A stretch of 64,000 nt of DNA, taken from Metamycoplasma salivarium. GTDB lineage: Bacteria; Bacillota_I; Bacilli_A; Mycoplasmatales; Metamycoplasmataceae. The DNA is taken from positions 496,001-560,000 of the forward strand of contig NZ_LR214938.2 in assembly GCF_900660445.2 (NCBI RefSeq). Reading direction: 5' to 3'. Shown one piece after another: positions 33,191-44,171 of this stretch; the first letter of the stretch is position 1, and each line of letters begins with the position of its first letter. A program made the translations under genes and the position numbers. A model generated the notes under the pieces. The model saw only the letters and a program-made list of their open reading frames with translations, was not told the DNA's origin and did no database searches.

Positions 33191-35032
33191 ATGAACAAAA
33201 ATAAGTGCAAAATTAAATCTAGTTTTTTATTTTTAACACCCTTAATAACACCGCTTTTATTAGTGGCAGCTAAGTGCAGTGAAGATAAAAAACCTGATTT
33301 TCCAAAACAAAATGAGATAGTTTTCGAAAAAGATGATGCAATAAATTCATTGAATAAAAATATTGAAAAGTTTTCAGAAACAATTGAACAATATTTAAAG
33401 AAACAATTTTTACTAAATAACAATTATTTAAATAAATTGTTAAAAGGTGAAAATTTAGAAATTACAAAACTTCCAAATAATCAAATAGCAACACACCAAG
33501 TTGAAGCATTATTATGAAATTTAACTAAAAAATCTAATGGAATAGTTGGAATATTTAAAGATTTTTCTATTTCACTAATTAACAATTTTGATGGATTATT
33601 TTCTCAATTAAATATTAATAATTCATTAAAAACAAAAATGTTTAGTTTTATTGATTCTATTGACAATATTCTGCTACTTGAACTTACAAAAACTACTGCT
33701 AAAATTGCACTAGACGCACAAAATAATAAAATAACAACAGCCAATATTTCTTCTTATTTTTCTAACAATACTAATTTGCTTTCCTCTTTCACTTTATTTT
33801 CATCTACCTTGCAAGAAATGCTATATGACTTAATTGTTCAATCTATAGTTAATAGTGAAAATAACGATGAAGCATTTAATAAGGAACTTAAGAATATTGA
33901 ACCTAAACTAGCTCCGCTAAAAACTATTATTAAAAATAGTGTTGAAAATATTTTTTTAGATTTGAAAAAGCAAAATTCTTCTTCGTTTAGTTTAATGACA
34001 AAAAAATTTCAAGCAATGTTATTTAATATTAATAGCAAAGTTTTAGAAATAGCAAAATTACATTTTTCAACCGAAGAAAATAAAAATAAATTCAATCAAT
34101 TATGAGATTCCAAATTAGAACTTTATAAAAATTTTATTAAAGATAATTCAATGAGTTTTGTTTCAACTATTTTTCTAATTCAAAATAATCTGCAACAAAT
34201 AAGTAATGTTGAATATAGTGTTGACTTAGTTAAACAAAACAATTTAAAAATTATTGACGACTTTTTAAAAAATGCAGTATCAAACCTTAAAAATATTTCA
34301 GTTAGTGAAGAAGATATTCAAAAATTAACAAATGAAAATGGTGACCCTAACAAAAATATTTTCAATAATGAAGGTTATAAAAAAATATATGAAATTGAAC
34401 TAGATAAAATTTTGAATTATCTCATCAATTTTAATGCAGAAAAATGAACGACTTATGTCAAAAACATTGTTAATCGTAATTTTTCTACCTTTTTAAATTT
34501 AATCACACAAAGGCAAACAAACAATTTGCTAAATTTTGTAAGTTTGTGAGCAAAAGACAAAAGTTTAACTTATGAAAAGTTTGTTGAAAATAATAATACA
34601 AACAATTTATTAAATGAAATTGGCAATTTAGCTGAATTAAAACAAAGTATAGATTATTTATTTTTACCTTTAGCAAAGGAAGCAATTGATCAAACTCTTG
34701 CACTATTTAATGATGAGAATTATTCGAAAATTGTTGATTTAGTTCAACCATTGCGCGATTTTTATAATGGTTATTTTGAAAAATGAAAAGACGTAATGGA
34801 ACAACCAAACCTTATTAAATTTTTAGCCGCCAAAGTAAAATGAGATTTAGAAAAAGAATCAATATTAAATTCAATTCAATTCAAAACTGAGCAAATTAAG
34901 ACAAAATTTAAAAATAGTTTCAACAAAAGAATGAAATTAGCAAGCAATCTTTTGGAAAATATGCTTAAAGGAATGAGTGATTTAAGTGAAAATGTTGAAA
35001 AAGTTTTAATTAAAAGAATTGAGAGTTTGTAA
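33191..35032 (+). CDS. Large helical lipoprotein, unknown function
   Basis: A 613-aa lipoprotein with lipobox LVAAKC (Cys at about residue 29). The mature part is almost entirely alpha-helical in composition, rich in Lys, Asn, Leu and Ile, with long amphipathic stretches and little Pro or Gly. No catalytic motif is seen. Four TGA Trp codons split it under the standard code. An AAAGGAAA site lies about eight bases before the ATG. Its stop overlaps the start of the S1-domain gene by one base, so it is transcribed with the S1-isomerase-dehydrogenase group. Function unknown. Confidence 0.82.
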
Positions 35033-35367
35033 TGCAGGAATATGAAATTGGACAAATAATTAAAGCAAAAATTACTAAGATTTGAAAACGTTTTGTCTAT
35101 TTAATGACAATTGATGGACGCAAATGCTATTTAAGTGTTAATGAAATAAGCGATTTTTTTGTTTCAAATATTAAAGAAAAATTTAGGGTTGGTGAAATCA
35201 AACAAGTACAAATAATTGGAATTGACAGAAATTTGTTAATAGTTTCATATAAACAAATACATCCAATAGAATTAAAAAACCCATTTGATTATAAAATGCA
35301 AACAAAAGACAATCACTTTGATGAATTATTAGATTTTGTAGAAAAAGGAATAAAGTATGGCAAATAG
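35032..35367 (+). CDS. S1-domain RNA-binding protein
   Basis: A 111-aa protein starting at ATG 35032, which overlaps the previous stop. Residues ~1-75 fit an S1/OB fold: GQIIKAKITKIWKRFVYL, then YLSVNEISDFF, then VGEIKQVQIIGID ... IVSYKQ. Small S1 proteins next to pgi are known in Firmicutes and mollicutes and are thought to bind RNA. The frame passes a TGA at 35083. Its stop lies 11 bases inside the following isomerase-like gene. Confidence 0.75.
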
Positions 35368-36667
35368 AATAAACATAGATTTTGAATATGCAATAAAAGA
35401 GACTGCTTTGCAAAGATATCAAGATGAAATAACTTTAATTAATCAAAAAATTAATACTGGAGTTATTGAAGGCAATGAATATTTAAACTTCTTAAATGTT
35501 TATAAAAACATGTTAAAAGAGGATTATGAAAAAATTCAAGCTATTTCAAAATGGCTTTTATATGAAGAAAAAATTAATTATATGGTTGTTATTGCCTCTA
35601 AGACAATTTGTTTACAAATTCAAGCTTTAATTGACTTAAATTTAGGGTTATTCCCATTTTCACAAAAAACTAAATTAATCTTTATTCAAGAAAATATTGA
35701 TGGTTGTGAACTTGCTCAAATACTCGAAATATTAAATGAAAAAAGTTTTGCAGTTAACGTTATCTCACAATATGGCGAATCAATTCAAACTTTGCTTTTA
35801 TTTAGAGAATTTAAAAATATTTTAGAAAAAAAAGTTGGAAAAAACAATGCTAATAAATATATTTATGTTTCAACAAACAATAACTTTGGAAAGCTATTTA
35901 ATTTAATTCAAAAAGAAAATTATCAACATTTTATTTTACTTGACAATTTAACAGAAAGCTATTTAACTTTTACACCTGCTATTTTGTTTCCATTAGCTAT
36001 GGCTGAGATTAATATTGATAAATTTTTAGAAGGTGCAAAAGAAGGCGTTACTAAATTTTCATTAGATTCTTTAGAAAACAACGCTGCTTATCAATATGCA
36101 GTAATTAGGAAAATTCTAAAAAACAATAACTATAAAATTGAAAATATAAACATCTTTCATCGCAACGAAAACAAATTAGGCGAACTATTTCAAATGTATT
36201 TATCTCAAGCAACAATAAAAGATAAACAAGGACTGATTCCTTTAGTTTATAATCCTGTGACTGATTTAAAAGTTAGTTCGCAATTAATGTCTGAAAATCC
36301 TATTTCATTATTTTTTACTAATATTGTTGTTGAAAACCCAAAATATGATTGTCATATTGAAAATTTAGCCCAACAATTTGATGATGAATTAAATATGTTA
36401 TCAAGTCTAACTTACAATGGTATGAATAAGATAATTAGAAACACCATTATTGAAAATAATGTTATTATTTATAAGATACCAAATATTAAAATTCTTATTA
36501 TTGATGATAGCAATTATTCGCTAGGATATATAATGGCTTTTTTACATAAAGCTTCAATTATGAGTGCTTATTTAGATAATGTAAATCCATTTACAAATAC
36601 CGTCATTAAAAATTTTAATGTAAGTTTAGTCAAAAAGATTAATGATACACTCAAGAGGAGTAAATAA
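35357..36667 (+). CDS. pgi: Degenerate glucose-6-phosphate isomerase-like protein
   Basis: A 436-aa protein of normal PGI length. The backbone aligns with bacterial PGI: NVISQYGESIQTLLLFREF corresponds to NVISKSGTTTEPAIAFR, and PLAMAEINIDKFLEGAKEG to the segment after the first signature. The hallmark motifs are altered, however. DxxGGRFS is replaced by DNLTESYLT, the Gly-rich substrate loop by VIASKTICLQ, and the catalytic FTTDLHSLGQ region by YNPVTDLKVSSQL. So the fold is likely kept while isomerase activity is doubtful. It could be a relaxed enzyme in a non-glycolytic species or a repurposed sugar-phosphate sensor. It lies between the S1 gene (overlap) and the dehydrogenase (two bases). 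Confidence 0.75.
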   Translation: MANRINIDFEYAIKETALQRYQDEITLINQKINTGVIEGNEYLNFLNVYKNMLKEDYEKIQAISKWLLYEEKINYMVVIASKTICLQIQALIDLNLGLFPFSQKTKLIFIQENIDGCELAQILEILNEKSFAVNVISQYGESIQTLLLFREFKNILEKKVGKNNANKYIYVSTNNNFGKLFNLIQKENYQHFILLDNLTESYLTFTPAILFPLAMAEINIDKFLEGAKEGVTKFSLDSLENNAAYQYAVIRKILKNNNYKIENINIFHRNENKLGELFQMYLSQATIKDKQGLIPLVYNPVTDLKVSSQLMSENPISLFFTNIVVENPKYDCHIENLAQQFDDELNMLSSLTYNGMNKIIRNTIIENNVIIYKIPNIKILIIDDSNYSLGYIMAFLHKASIMSAYLDNVNPFTNTVIKNFNVSLVKKINDTLKRSK

Positions 36668-36669
36668 TT

Positions 36670-37638
36670 ATGGTGAAAATTGGAATTGTTGGAGTTGGAG
36701 CTGTTGGAAGCTCTTATTTATATGCTGCATTAAACAAAGGCGTTGAAGCAGATTATGTTTTAATTGACACATTTGAAAAATATGCAGAAGCTCAAGCAAA
36801 AGATTTAAATGATGCTGCATCTTCAATGCCAAATTGTGGTTCAACTTTTAAAGCGGGAAAATATGAAGATTTAAATGATGCAAAAATTGTTGTTATTACA
36901 GCTTCGTGCAAACCTAAAGAAGGCAAATTGCAAGATCGTATGGAACTTCTAAAAGATAATGCAACTTTGATTAAATGTATCGCTGAAAACATTAAAAAAT
37001 CAGGGTTTAGTGGAGTAACTATTATAGCTTCAAATCCTGTTGATATTATGGCTTGCATTTTTCAACAAGTTACAGGATTTAAACCTGAAAAAGTTATAAG
37101 TTCTGGAACAATACTTGAAACCGCGAGAATGAAGAAATTCTTATCTCAAAAAATTCAAGTTAAAGCAAGTTCAATTACTGGATTTGTTATTGGAGAACAT
37201 GGGTCTAGATGCATTATTCCATTTTTAAAAATGAGAATTGGCCTTGGCTCTTTAAAAGACTTTTTAGCTAATGGTTCAATAACACATGAATGACTTGATA
37301 ATTTAGCACAAAAAGTTAAAGATGAAGCATTTGAAATCATCTCGGGTAAAGGAATAACTAATTTTGGAATTGGCGAAAATTTAGCCGAAATAACATTAGC
37401 AATTAATAATGATCGTCAAAGTGTTCACTCATTAGGTGTTCAACTTCCTAAAGAATATAAAAATGCAGGAATTTATTTTGGATTACCTGTAGTTTTAGGC
37501 AAAGATGGTTATAGACATTTGCCCAAAATAAGATTAGAAGAAAGAGAACAAGAGATGTTTGATAACTATTCTAAAGAAATTAAAGATACAGTTATTGAAG
37601 TAATGAAAAACCTAAAAATTAAAACAACATTAAAATAA
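36670..37638 (+). CDS. ldh: L-lactate dehydrogenase-like 2-hydroxyacid dehydrogenase
   Basis: A 322-aa NAD-dependent dehydrogenase of the LDH/MDH family. Rossmann motif GIVGVGAVGSSYLYA at residues 4-18, the NAD-contacting ASNPVDI, and IGEHGSRC with the catalytic His are present. In the substrate loop the usual LDH sequence GANQKPGETR is replaced by SCKPKEGKLQDR, so the specificity Gln is not evident and the loop appears about two residues longer. TGA at 37291 is read as Trp. Most likely it interconverts pyruvate and lactate, but a different 2-oxoacid is possible. It follows the PGI-like gene by two bases and ends at a terminator. Confidence 0.85.
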
Positions 37639-37644
37639 TAAAAT

Positions 37645-37668
37645 ACCATTCTTATTGAATGGTTTTTT
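37645..37668 (+). terminator. Terminator after the dehydrogenase gene
   Basis: ACCATTC (37645-37651), loop TTATT, GAATGGT (37657-37663), then a T run to 37668. The ABC ATPase gene starts 14 bases later, so it is transcribed by read-through or from a promoter inside the upstream gene. Confidence 0.85.
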
Positions 37669-37681
37669 AAAATGAGCAAAT

Positions 37682-38419
37682 ATGAAAATAGAATTTAAAA
37701 ATGTATATGCAAATTATAAAAATAATACACAACCTATATTGAAAAATACTTCATTTAAAATTAATGAAGGTGAAATGGTTGCAATTATTGGAAAATCAGG
37801 TGCTGGTAAAACCACCATTTTTAATTCTATTTTACGACTTACAAAAATAACATCTGGTGAGATTTTAGTTGATGACAAAAATATAAATTCTTATTCAAAA
37901 AAACAGCAAAAAATGCTATTAAAAAAAATAGGATTACTATCACAAAACCCATTTTTAATTGAAGATGAATGTGTGTACGATAGTATTCTTAGAACATATA
38001 CAAAATACAAAAATTGATTTTATGATTTTTTTAAGATAGTTACAAAAAAACAAAGACAAGAAATTTTTGAAACGCTAAACAATTTAGACATTTTTGATAA
38101 AGCTTTTGAACAAATAAAATCATTAAGTGGTGGTCAAAAACAAAGAGTTGAAATTGCTAAATTGTTATTAAAGGAAGTTTCACTAATTTTAGCTGATGAA
38201 CCAACGACTAGTTTAGATATTGAAATGGCTTCTTCAGTAATTGAACTACTTAAAAAACTAAATGAAACATATAAAATTACTATTATTATCAATATGCATG
38301 ATTTAGATTTAGTTAAAAAGTATTTTAAAAAAATAATTTGTTTAAAAAATGGAGAAATTATTAAAGTGTGTGAACCTAACAATATGGACAATGAATTGCT
38401 TCAAATGTTATATAATTAG
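37682..38419 (+). CDS. P29/PhnC-like ABC ATPase
   Basis: A 245-aa ATPase. Walker A GKSGAGKTT at residues 37-45, signature LSGGQKQR, Walker B LILADEP, and D-loop TTSLD are complete. The sequence around W-FYDFFKIVTKKQ, the FDKA element and NMHDLDLVKKYFKKIICLKNGEI closely follow the PhnC subgroup, the same subgroup as P29 of the mycoplasma P37-P29-P69 transporter. The cognate permease and binding protein are at 30.3-33.1 kb on the other strand, which lacks an ATPase. I infer they work together. The gene begins just after the upstream terminator; a TGA lies at about 38015. Confidence 0.85.
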
Positions 38420-38428
38420 TTGTTAATT

Positions 38429-39301
38429 ATGAAAAAGAGACTTAATATTTTTAAAAAAACATTGTTTTTTGCAACCCCAGTTGTTGCAATTACGCCACTT
38501 TTTACATTATCTCTTTCATGTGGCACTCAAAGGCCTGAAGTTGGTTTAATAGAAGATAAGGATAAAACAAATCCTAATTTTGTTTACAAAGATGGTAAAA
38601 AACTTTTAAAAGGTTCTGCAAGTGAATTTAGAGGTGATGTTCTTTCATCTCCTAATATTGTTGACGAAGGCGATCCTGCTTATCAACTTTATGAATTTGA
38701 AAAAGATGCTGATGGCAATGATAAAATTGACTCGATTACCAAAAAAAGAATTATTAAAATGAACAAAGAAGGTAATTTAGCATATCCTGAATTAAATGTT
38801 TCTAAAGACCCTTCAAAATTTAAAGAATTGTATTCTAAATATTTGACTTTTAATAATATAAAACGTCAATATGAGTTTAGGGCATATGCTTTTACACCAG
38901 ATGAATTTGAAAGATATTTTCCATATTCATATGGAAGCTATAGAAAATATATAAATAGCAATAATAGAAAAAGAACATTATTATTGACAGTTTATTATAT
39001 GGAAAAAAGTAGCATCGCTTATGATAATCAAATTGATTATCGATCTAATATAGTTTATTATGAAGGTGACATTACTGTTTCTAAAAGATGAAAACAAGTT
39101 TTAGATGACTCATATACTGCAATTTGAAATTCTTTATCTCAACAAGAGAGAAATTTTATTATTAATCCTAAAACTGGAAATTATACTAATCATTCAGAAG
39201 GATTGTGACCTTTCTTTCCAATGCATACAATTAATGGGGAAAGAACTTATATCAAGGATAAAGTTGCCTATCCTGTACTTTTAGAATTTGAAAAGGAATA
39301 A
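38429..39301 (+). CDS. Lipoprotein, unknown function
   Basis: A 290-aa lipoprotein; ATG 38429 begins a signal peptide with lipobox LSLSC at about residue 31. The mature part is polar and aromatic (ERYFPYSYGSYRKYIN), and no family is recognised. TGA codons are read as Trp; it ends TAA at 39299-39301, three bases before gltX. It is nine bases after the ABC ATPase stop. A link to the P37-like system cannot be excluded but nothing shows it. Confidence 0.78.
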
Positions 39302-39304
39302 AAT

Positions 39305-40696
39305 ATGGCTAATAAAATAAGAACTAGATATGCACCAAGCCCAACAGGCTATTTACACATTGGAGGAGCAAGAACTGCTTTATTTTGCTATCTATTTGCA
39401 AAGCATTATAATGGCGATTTTGTTTTTAGATTAGAAGACACTGATATTGAAAGAAATGTAGTTGGTGGAGAAGCAAGTCAACTCGATAATTTAGCATGAC
39501 TTGGAATAATTCCAGATGAAAGTCCATTAAAACCTAATCCAAAATATGGAAAATATCGTCAAAGTGAAAAATTAGATGTTTATCAAAAACTTGCAAATGA
39601 ATTAATTGATAAAAAATTAGCTTACAAAGCATATGATAGCACTGAAGAGTTAGCATTGCAACATAAAGAACAAGAAGACAAAGGCGTTGCATCATTTAGA
39701 TATGATCCAACATGATTAAAATTATCTAAAGAAGAAATTGCAAAAAGAGATGCAAATAAAGAATATTCAATTAGATTAGCATTGCCTAAAAATGTTAATT
39801 ATGACTGAGATGACTTAGTTAGAGGAAAAATTTCTGTAAATTCAGATGATATTGGTGATTTTGTTATTGTTAAAAGTGATGGATATCCAACATATAATTT
39901 TGCAGTAGTCGTAGATGATCATCAAATGGAAATTACTAATGTTTTACGTGGTGAAGAACATATAACAAATACACCAAAACAACTTGCAATTTATAAAGCA
40001 TTTAATTGAACTCCACCTATTTTTGGTCATTTAACAATTATTACTAATATGGAAGGTAAAAAACTTTCTAAACGTGATAAAAGTTTAAAACAATTTATTG
40101 AGGATTATAAAAATGAAGGATATTGTCCTGAAGCTATTTTCAATTTCTTAGCATTGTTAGGTTGGACTGCAGCAGATGCTAGTGAAATTATGTCTAAAGA
40201 AGAACTTATTAAGAAATTTGATCCTTCAAGATTAAGTAAAAGCCCCTCAAAATTTGACATAGTCAAAATGGAATGATTCTCAAAACAATATTTAAAGAAA
40301 ATTCCTAACGAAGAATTAATTAAAAAACTAAATTTGAAAAATGATGAATGAAGCAATGTTTATGTTGAAACTTATAAACAACATTGTGCAACAATTTTAG
40401 AACTTAAAAATGATTTAAAACTTTACACAAATGTTAAATCTAAATTAGATATTCCATTTGAAACAAATGATGTGGTTAAACATTTTTATAATTTAATTAA
40501 AAATCAAGAATTTACAATTGAAAATATACAAAAAACAATTGAACAAGTAAAGAATGATTTAAAAGTATCAGGCAAAAATTTATTTATGCCAATTAGAATT
40601 GCAACAACCTATGAAGAACATGGCCCAGAACTTGCAAAAGCTATTTATTTATTTGGGCAAAAAGCTGTTTTAGAAAGACTTAAAAAGTGAAGCTAA
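39305..40696 (+). CDS. gltX: Glutamyl-tRNA synthetase
   Basis: A 463-aa class I synthetase. The HIGH-type motif is in [18 protein letters not shown] at about residues 9-26, and the KMSKS-type loop is [22 protein letters not shown] and GHLTIITN are standard GluRS sequences. The gene spans several TGA Trp codons and ends TAA 40694-40696. Whether it also charges tRNA-Gln (with GatCAB, as is common in this group) cannot be judged here. The last ~10 bases overlap the following GTG-started gene. Confidence 0.97.
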
Positions 40697-41058
40697 AATA
40701 TAAATCAATTTCTTGAAAAGATAATGAAAAAGAAGACATCTTTGAAACAGACTATGTAGATTTTGAAGAATCTGCAAAAGATGAATTTATTGTTTTAGAT
40801 TTTTTTGATGGCAGCAACAAGCATCATTTAGAAATTAGCAATGATGAAATCAATATTAAATATGGTGATCAAATAATTAAAATGTTATTGCATAAAAATT
40901 TTTTAATCAAATATAAAACTCCAGTTGGTGAAGTTGATTTGGATTGATATTTAAAAGATGTTAATATGGGAACAAACGAAATTACTTTTTCTTATGACAT
41001 ATTAGTTAAAGGACAAATATTTACTTCAAATATTGTTTCAATTGTGTTTAGAAAGTAA
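40687..41058 (+). CDS. Small beta-barrel-type protein (DUF1934-like), GTG start
   Basis: A 123-aa protein that starts with GTG 40687 inside the end of gltX and passes two TGA Trp codons. The sequence is beta-rich, with alternating polar and hydrophobic residues: LEISNDEINIKYGDQII, then FLIKYKTPVGEVDLDWYL, then EITFSYDILVKGQ and a terminal SIVFRK. The layout resembles the small lipocalin-like DUF1934/YwiB family, with moderate confidence. No signal peptide, so cytosolic. Followed by a strong terminator, it ends the gltX transcript. Confidence 0.65.
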
Positions 41059-41065
41059 AGATTTT

Positions 41066-41094
41066 CAAATACAAAATTATGTATTTGTTTTTTT
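41066..41094 (+). terminator. Terminator after the gltX unit
   Basis: CAAATACA (41066-41073), loop AAATTA, TGTATTTG (41080-41087), then seven T. An 8-bp stem, clear. Confidence 0.9.
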
Positions 41095-41119
41095 ATTATT
41101 TATAATTTAACATTAAATT

Positions 41120-41818
41120 ATGGTTGCTAAATATATTTGAATTAACTTAATTATTTTCGTTATAGGTTATTTAATAGGTTCATTAAACTTAAGCATTTTT
41201 ATATCCAAAAAAAATGGTGAAGATATAAGAGAAAAAGGCTCAAAAAATGCAGGAACTACTAATGCGTTAAGAGTGTATGGCAAAAAAATAGCTATTTGTG
41301 TTTTTTTATTTGATGCGTTAAAAGCATATTTATCAATAATGGTAGTATTTATTGTTAAAACTACTATGTATAAAGCTAACAGCAATTATTTATATGTTTT
41401 GCCTTTAATAATAGGAGCAGGTGCTTTGCTTGGACATATTTTTCCATTGTATTTTAAATTTAAGGGCGGGAAAGGAGTAGCATGCTTTATAGGTATGCTC
41501 TTTGCTTTTAACTTTAGCTTGTTTTTAATATTTTTAGTGATTTATTTATTTGTGATTTTATGTTTTAGAATGTCTTCATTAGGGTCTATTTTATCAATTA
41601 CTATCATTTCTTTAATATCATTTGACCCAACATTTTATAATAATGTTTTAGCTTTTATGCAACAAAATACACCTTATCCTATTCATTCGATAATTATGAT
41701 TTTTTGCGTATGCATAGTAATTTTAAAGCACATTCCTAACTTTATAAGAATTGATAATCACACTGAAAGCAAATTGAAATTCTTGTTAGATAAACAAGAA
41801 TCCCAAAATCAAATTTAG
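41120..41818 (+). CDS. plsY: Glycerol-3-phosphate acyltransferase PlsY
   Basis: A 232-aa membrane enzyme that acylates glycerol-3-phosphate using acyl-phosphate, the first step of phospholipid synthesis. GYLIGSLNLSIFI, the motif REKGSKNAGTTNALRVYGKK (its three-part SKNxGxTN core), GHIFPLYFKFKGGKGVA and a late hydrophobic block are all PlsY hallmarks, with about five to seven helices. ATG 41120 lacks a visible Shine-Dalgarno; a TATAAT-like sequence lies only about 20 bases upstream. It is convergent with the ECF gene, stops four bases apart. Confidence 0.95.
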
Positions 41819-41822
41819 TCTG

Positions 41823-42692
41823 CTAATAAGTAAAAATTTTGTTTTTGTAAAAACTAATTTTTTGTTTTGCAATATTAATAATTGGCATAACTGCATAAAT
41901 TATTACTGTATAAACCGGAATTTCTATTAAACTTTTAAAAACTATTGGAATCATAAAAATTGTAAAATAATCAGCATATTTTCAGTTCATATTTCTAAAT
42001 CTATTCATATAACTAATATATGCGAAAGGCCCTCATAATCATCTAGTTATGATTAAGATTATAAAAGTGGTTATTAGAATACTAAACATAAGTTGTGTTT
42101 TTCATTTTGTTTTAAAACTTTTAGTTTTTAAATGAGTTACTAATAATATTAATGAAAATAGTCAAGTTGAACCTAATCCAACTGAAATTATTGTAGCAAC
42201 AATTCTGATTGGCAAAATTTGAGTCTTTTTTAGTTTTCTTGAAAATTCTCTTCAACTAATATGGTTTATATTCTTTACTACAAAAAAGATAATTAAAAAT
42301 GTTACAAAAGTCAACATTAAAAATGCATAAGTTCAAAATTTATGTGGATTTAAATATGCAAGTTGTAAACACATTCCACTTAAAAATGCAATAATTGGTG
42401 GAATAATAGCATATTCAATCATTCAGGTAGAAACACCATAAATTACTTGATTCAAAGTATCAGATAATAATCCTAAAAATGCACCTTTTCAAGGACCTAA
42501 TGCTAATCCAAAAATAATAAATATTGCATAGGTTATTGAAAGTCTGAATCCTCTAGGAAATAAAAAATTTTCAATATAAGCAGTTAGAATATAAATAGCT
42601 AATAAAGCACCAAAAATAACTATTTCAAAAATAGTTAATTTATAAGACTTGGTCTTAATATTTCTTCTAATTTGTGAATAAATTGAAAACAT
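41823..42692 (-). CDS. ECF transporter S component (vitamin uptake), substrate unassigned
   Basis: A 289-aa membrane protein. The N-terminal block FGALLAIYILTAY ... GLALGPWKGAFLGLLSD matches the helix I-III region of ECF substrate-capture subunits, including the conserved Gly-Pro and Asp. About six hydrophobic helices in all, with a polar stretch KTKSFKTKWKT. It is solitary: no ECF ATPase or T component is nearby, as is usual when a shared energising module is encoded elsewhere. A folate or another vitamin could be carried; the sequence alone does not say. Confidence 0.75.
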
Positions 42693-42744
42693 AGTAATTA
42701 TTTTAAACCATTTTAATTTCTGGGACTTATAAAAACTAAATAAT

Positions 42745-42773
42745 AAAAAATCAACACCTAACTTAGATGTTGA
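42745..42773 (-). terminator. Terminator of the aminopeptidase transcript
   Basis: On the minus strand, TCAACATCT pairs with AGGTGTTGA (positions 42773-42765 and 42759-42751) around a 5-base loop, followed by six T (42750-42745). It comes 18 bases after the stop of the first aminopeptidase gene. Confidence 0.85.
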
Positions 42774-42791
42774 AATTTTTCATATGTTTGA

Positions 42792-44162
42792 TTAAAGTGA
42801 CATTTCAATTAATGTTTTAACCATTGCAAACATAGGTTTTTCATCAATGTCATTAGTTCCAGCAATGTCACAGTGAATATATTCAACATTGTTTGTAAAT
42901 TCTCTTAAAAACATTGCTGCAGAACATGACCCTGCGTTTCCAGTATAGTCTGTATTTTTTAAATCAGCAACTACTGAGCCTTTCATAAATGCTTCGTATT
43001 CCTTATCAAATGGCATTCTTCAAATTAATTCTTCTTGAATGTCAGCTGCTTTTTTAATATCTTCTCAAGCTTTTTCTGAAGTTGCTCAAATGCCTGTGTA
43101 AGTATCACCTAAGGTTCTTAAAATAGCACCAGTTAATGTTGCAATATCAATTAATCTTGTTGCATGCAATTTTGTAGCACCATAATAAAGTCCATCAGCT
43201 AATACTAATCTACCTTCAGCATCTGTGTTATTGACTTCAACAGTTTTCCCACTCATTGAAGTATATACAGAATCTGGCAATGAAGCATCACCATTAATAC
43301 GATTATCAGTAATACACATAATTGCAGAAACATTTTTATTAGGTTTTAATTGTGCAATTGCTTTCATAACAGCAGCAACAATTGCTGAACCTGACATATC
43401 ATATTTCATGCCTAACATAAATTTAGGAGGTTTTAATGAATATCCGCCTGAGTCAAATGTAATTCCCTTACCAACTAAAACAGTTTTTTCTTGACTACTT
43501 GGATTACCTTTATATTCAATAATAACAACTCTAGGTTCATAAACAGAACCTTTATTAACTGACAATAGTAAATCCATACCCAATAGTTCAATTTGTTTTC
43601 TTTCTAAAACTTTTACCTTTAGGTTGTGATACTTCTTAAAATCTTTTCTAATAATTTCTGCAAGTTGTTCACTATTTAATTCATTTGGAGGCGTAACACC
43701 TAAATTTCTTGCAAAGTTTTGAGCATCAACTAAAATTAATGCTTTCTTAAATACATTTAAAACGTCTTGCGAAATATTTTCTAAATAAAAGCTTAAAGAA
43801 TTTTCATTTACTCTTTTAGTGAATGTTTTTAAATTGTAGTATTGAAATGCAGAAAAGTTAATTCCTTTAGTAAATGCATCAACAACACCTTTAATGCATA
43901 ATTTCTCTGTAACAAAAGTTGTAAGATCAAGTTGATAACTACGTGCACAGTTTTCAGCTAAATCTCTAGCAAATTCATAAGCATCTTTATAACCAAATTC
44001 TGATTTTTTACCTAAATAAACATAAGCAACATTTTCTTTTAAATATTCAGTAATTTGTGATTGTTTTTTAACTAATAATGTAGGTGCATCATCACCTTCA
44101 AAAATTGCTTTTAATAAAACAGAAGAATTTCTTGATGTTTCAATTTCTTTAATTAATTCCAT
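42792..44162 (-). CDS. M17 leucyl aminopeptidase (downstream copy)
   Basis: A 456-aa M17 metallo-aminopeptidase that removes N-terminal residues from peptides in the cytosol. Active-site motifs are intact: VGKGITFDSGGYSLKP (metal-binding Lys and Asp), KYDMSGS, and NNTDAEGRLVLADGLYYG (signature, catalytic Arg). The N-terminal half is diverged, as usual. One TGA is read as Trp at about 43083. It sits nine bases after the paralogue on the same strand; the pair shares a terminator. With the peptide permeases and surface metalloprotease it would supply amino acids. Confidence 0.95.
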
Positions 44163-44171
44163 TTTTGTCTC

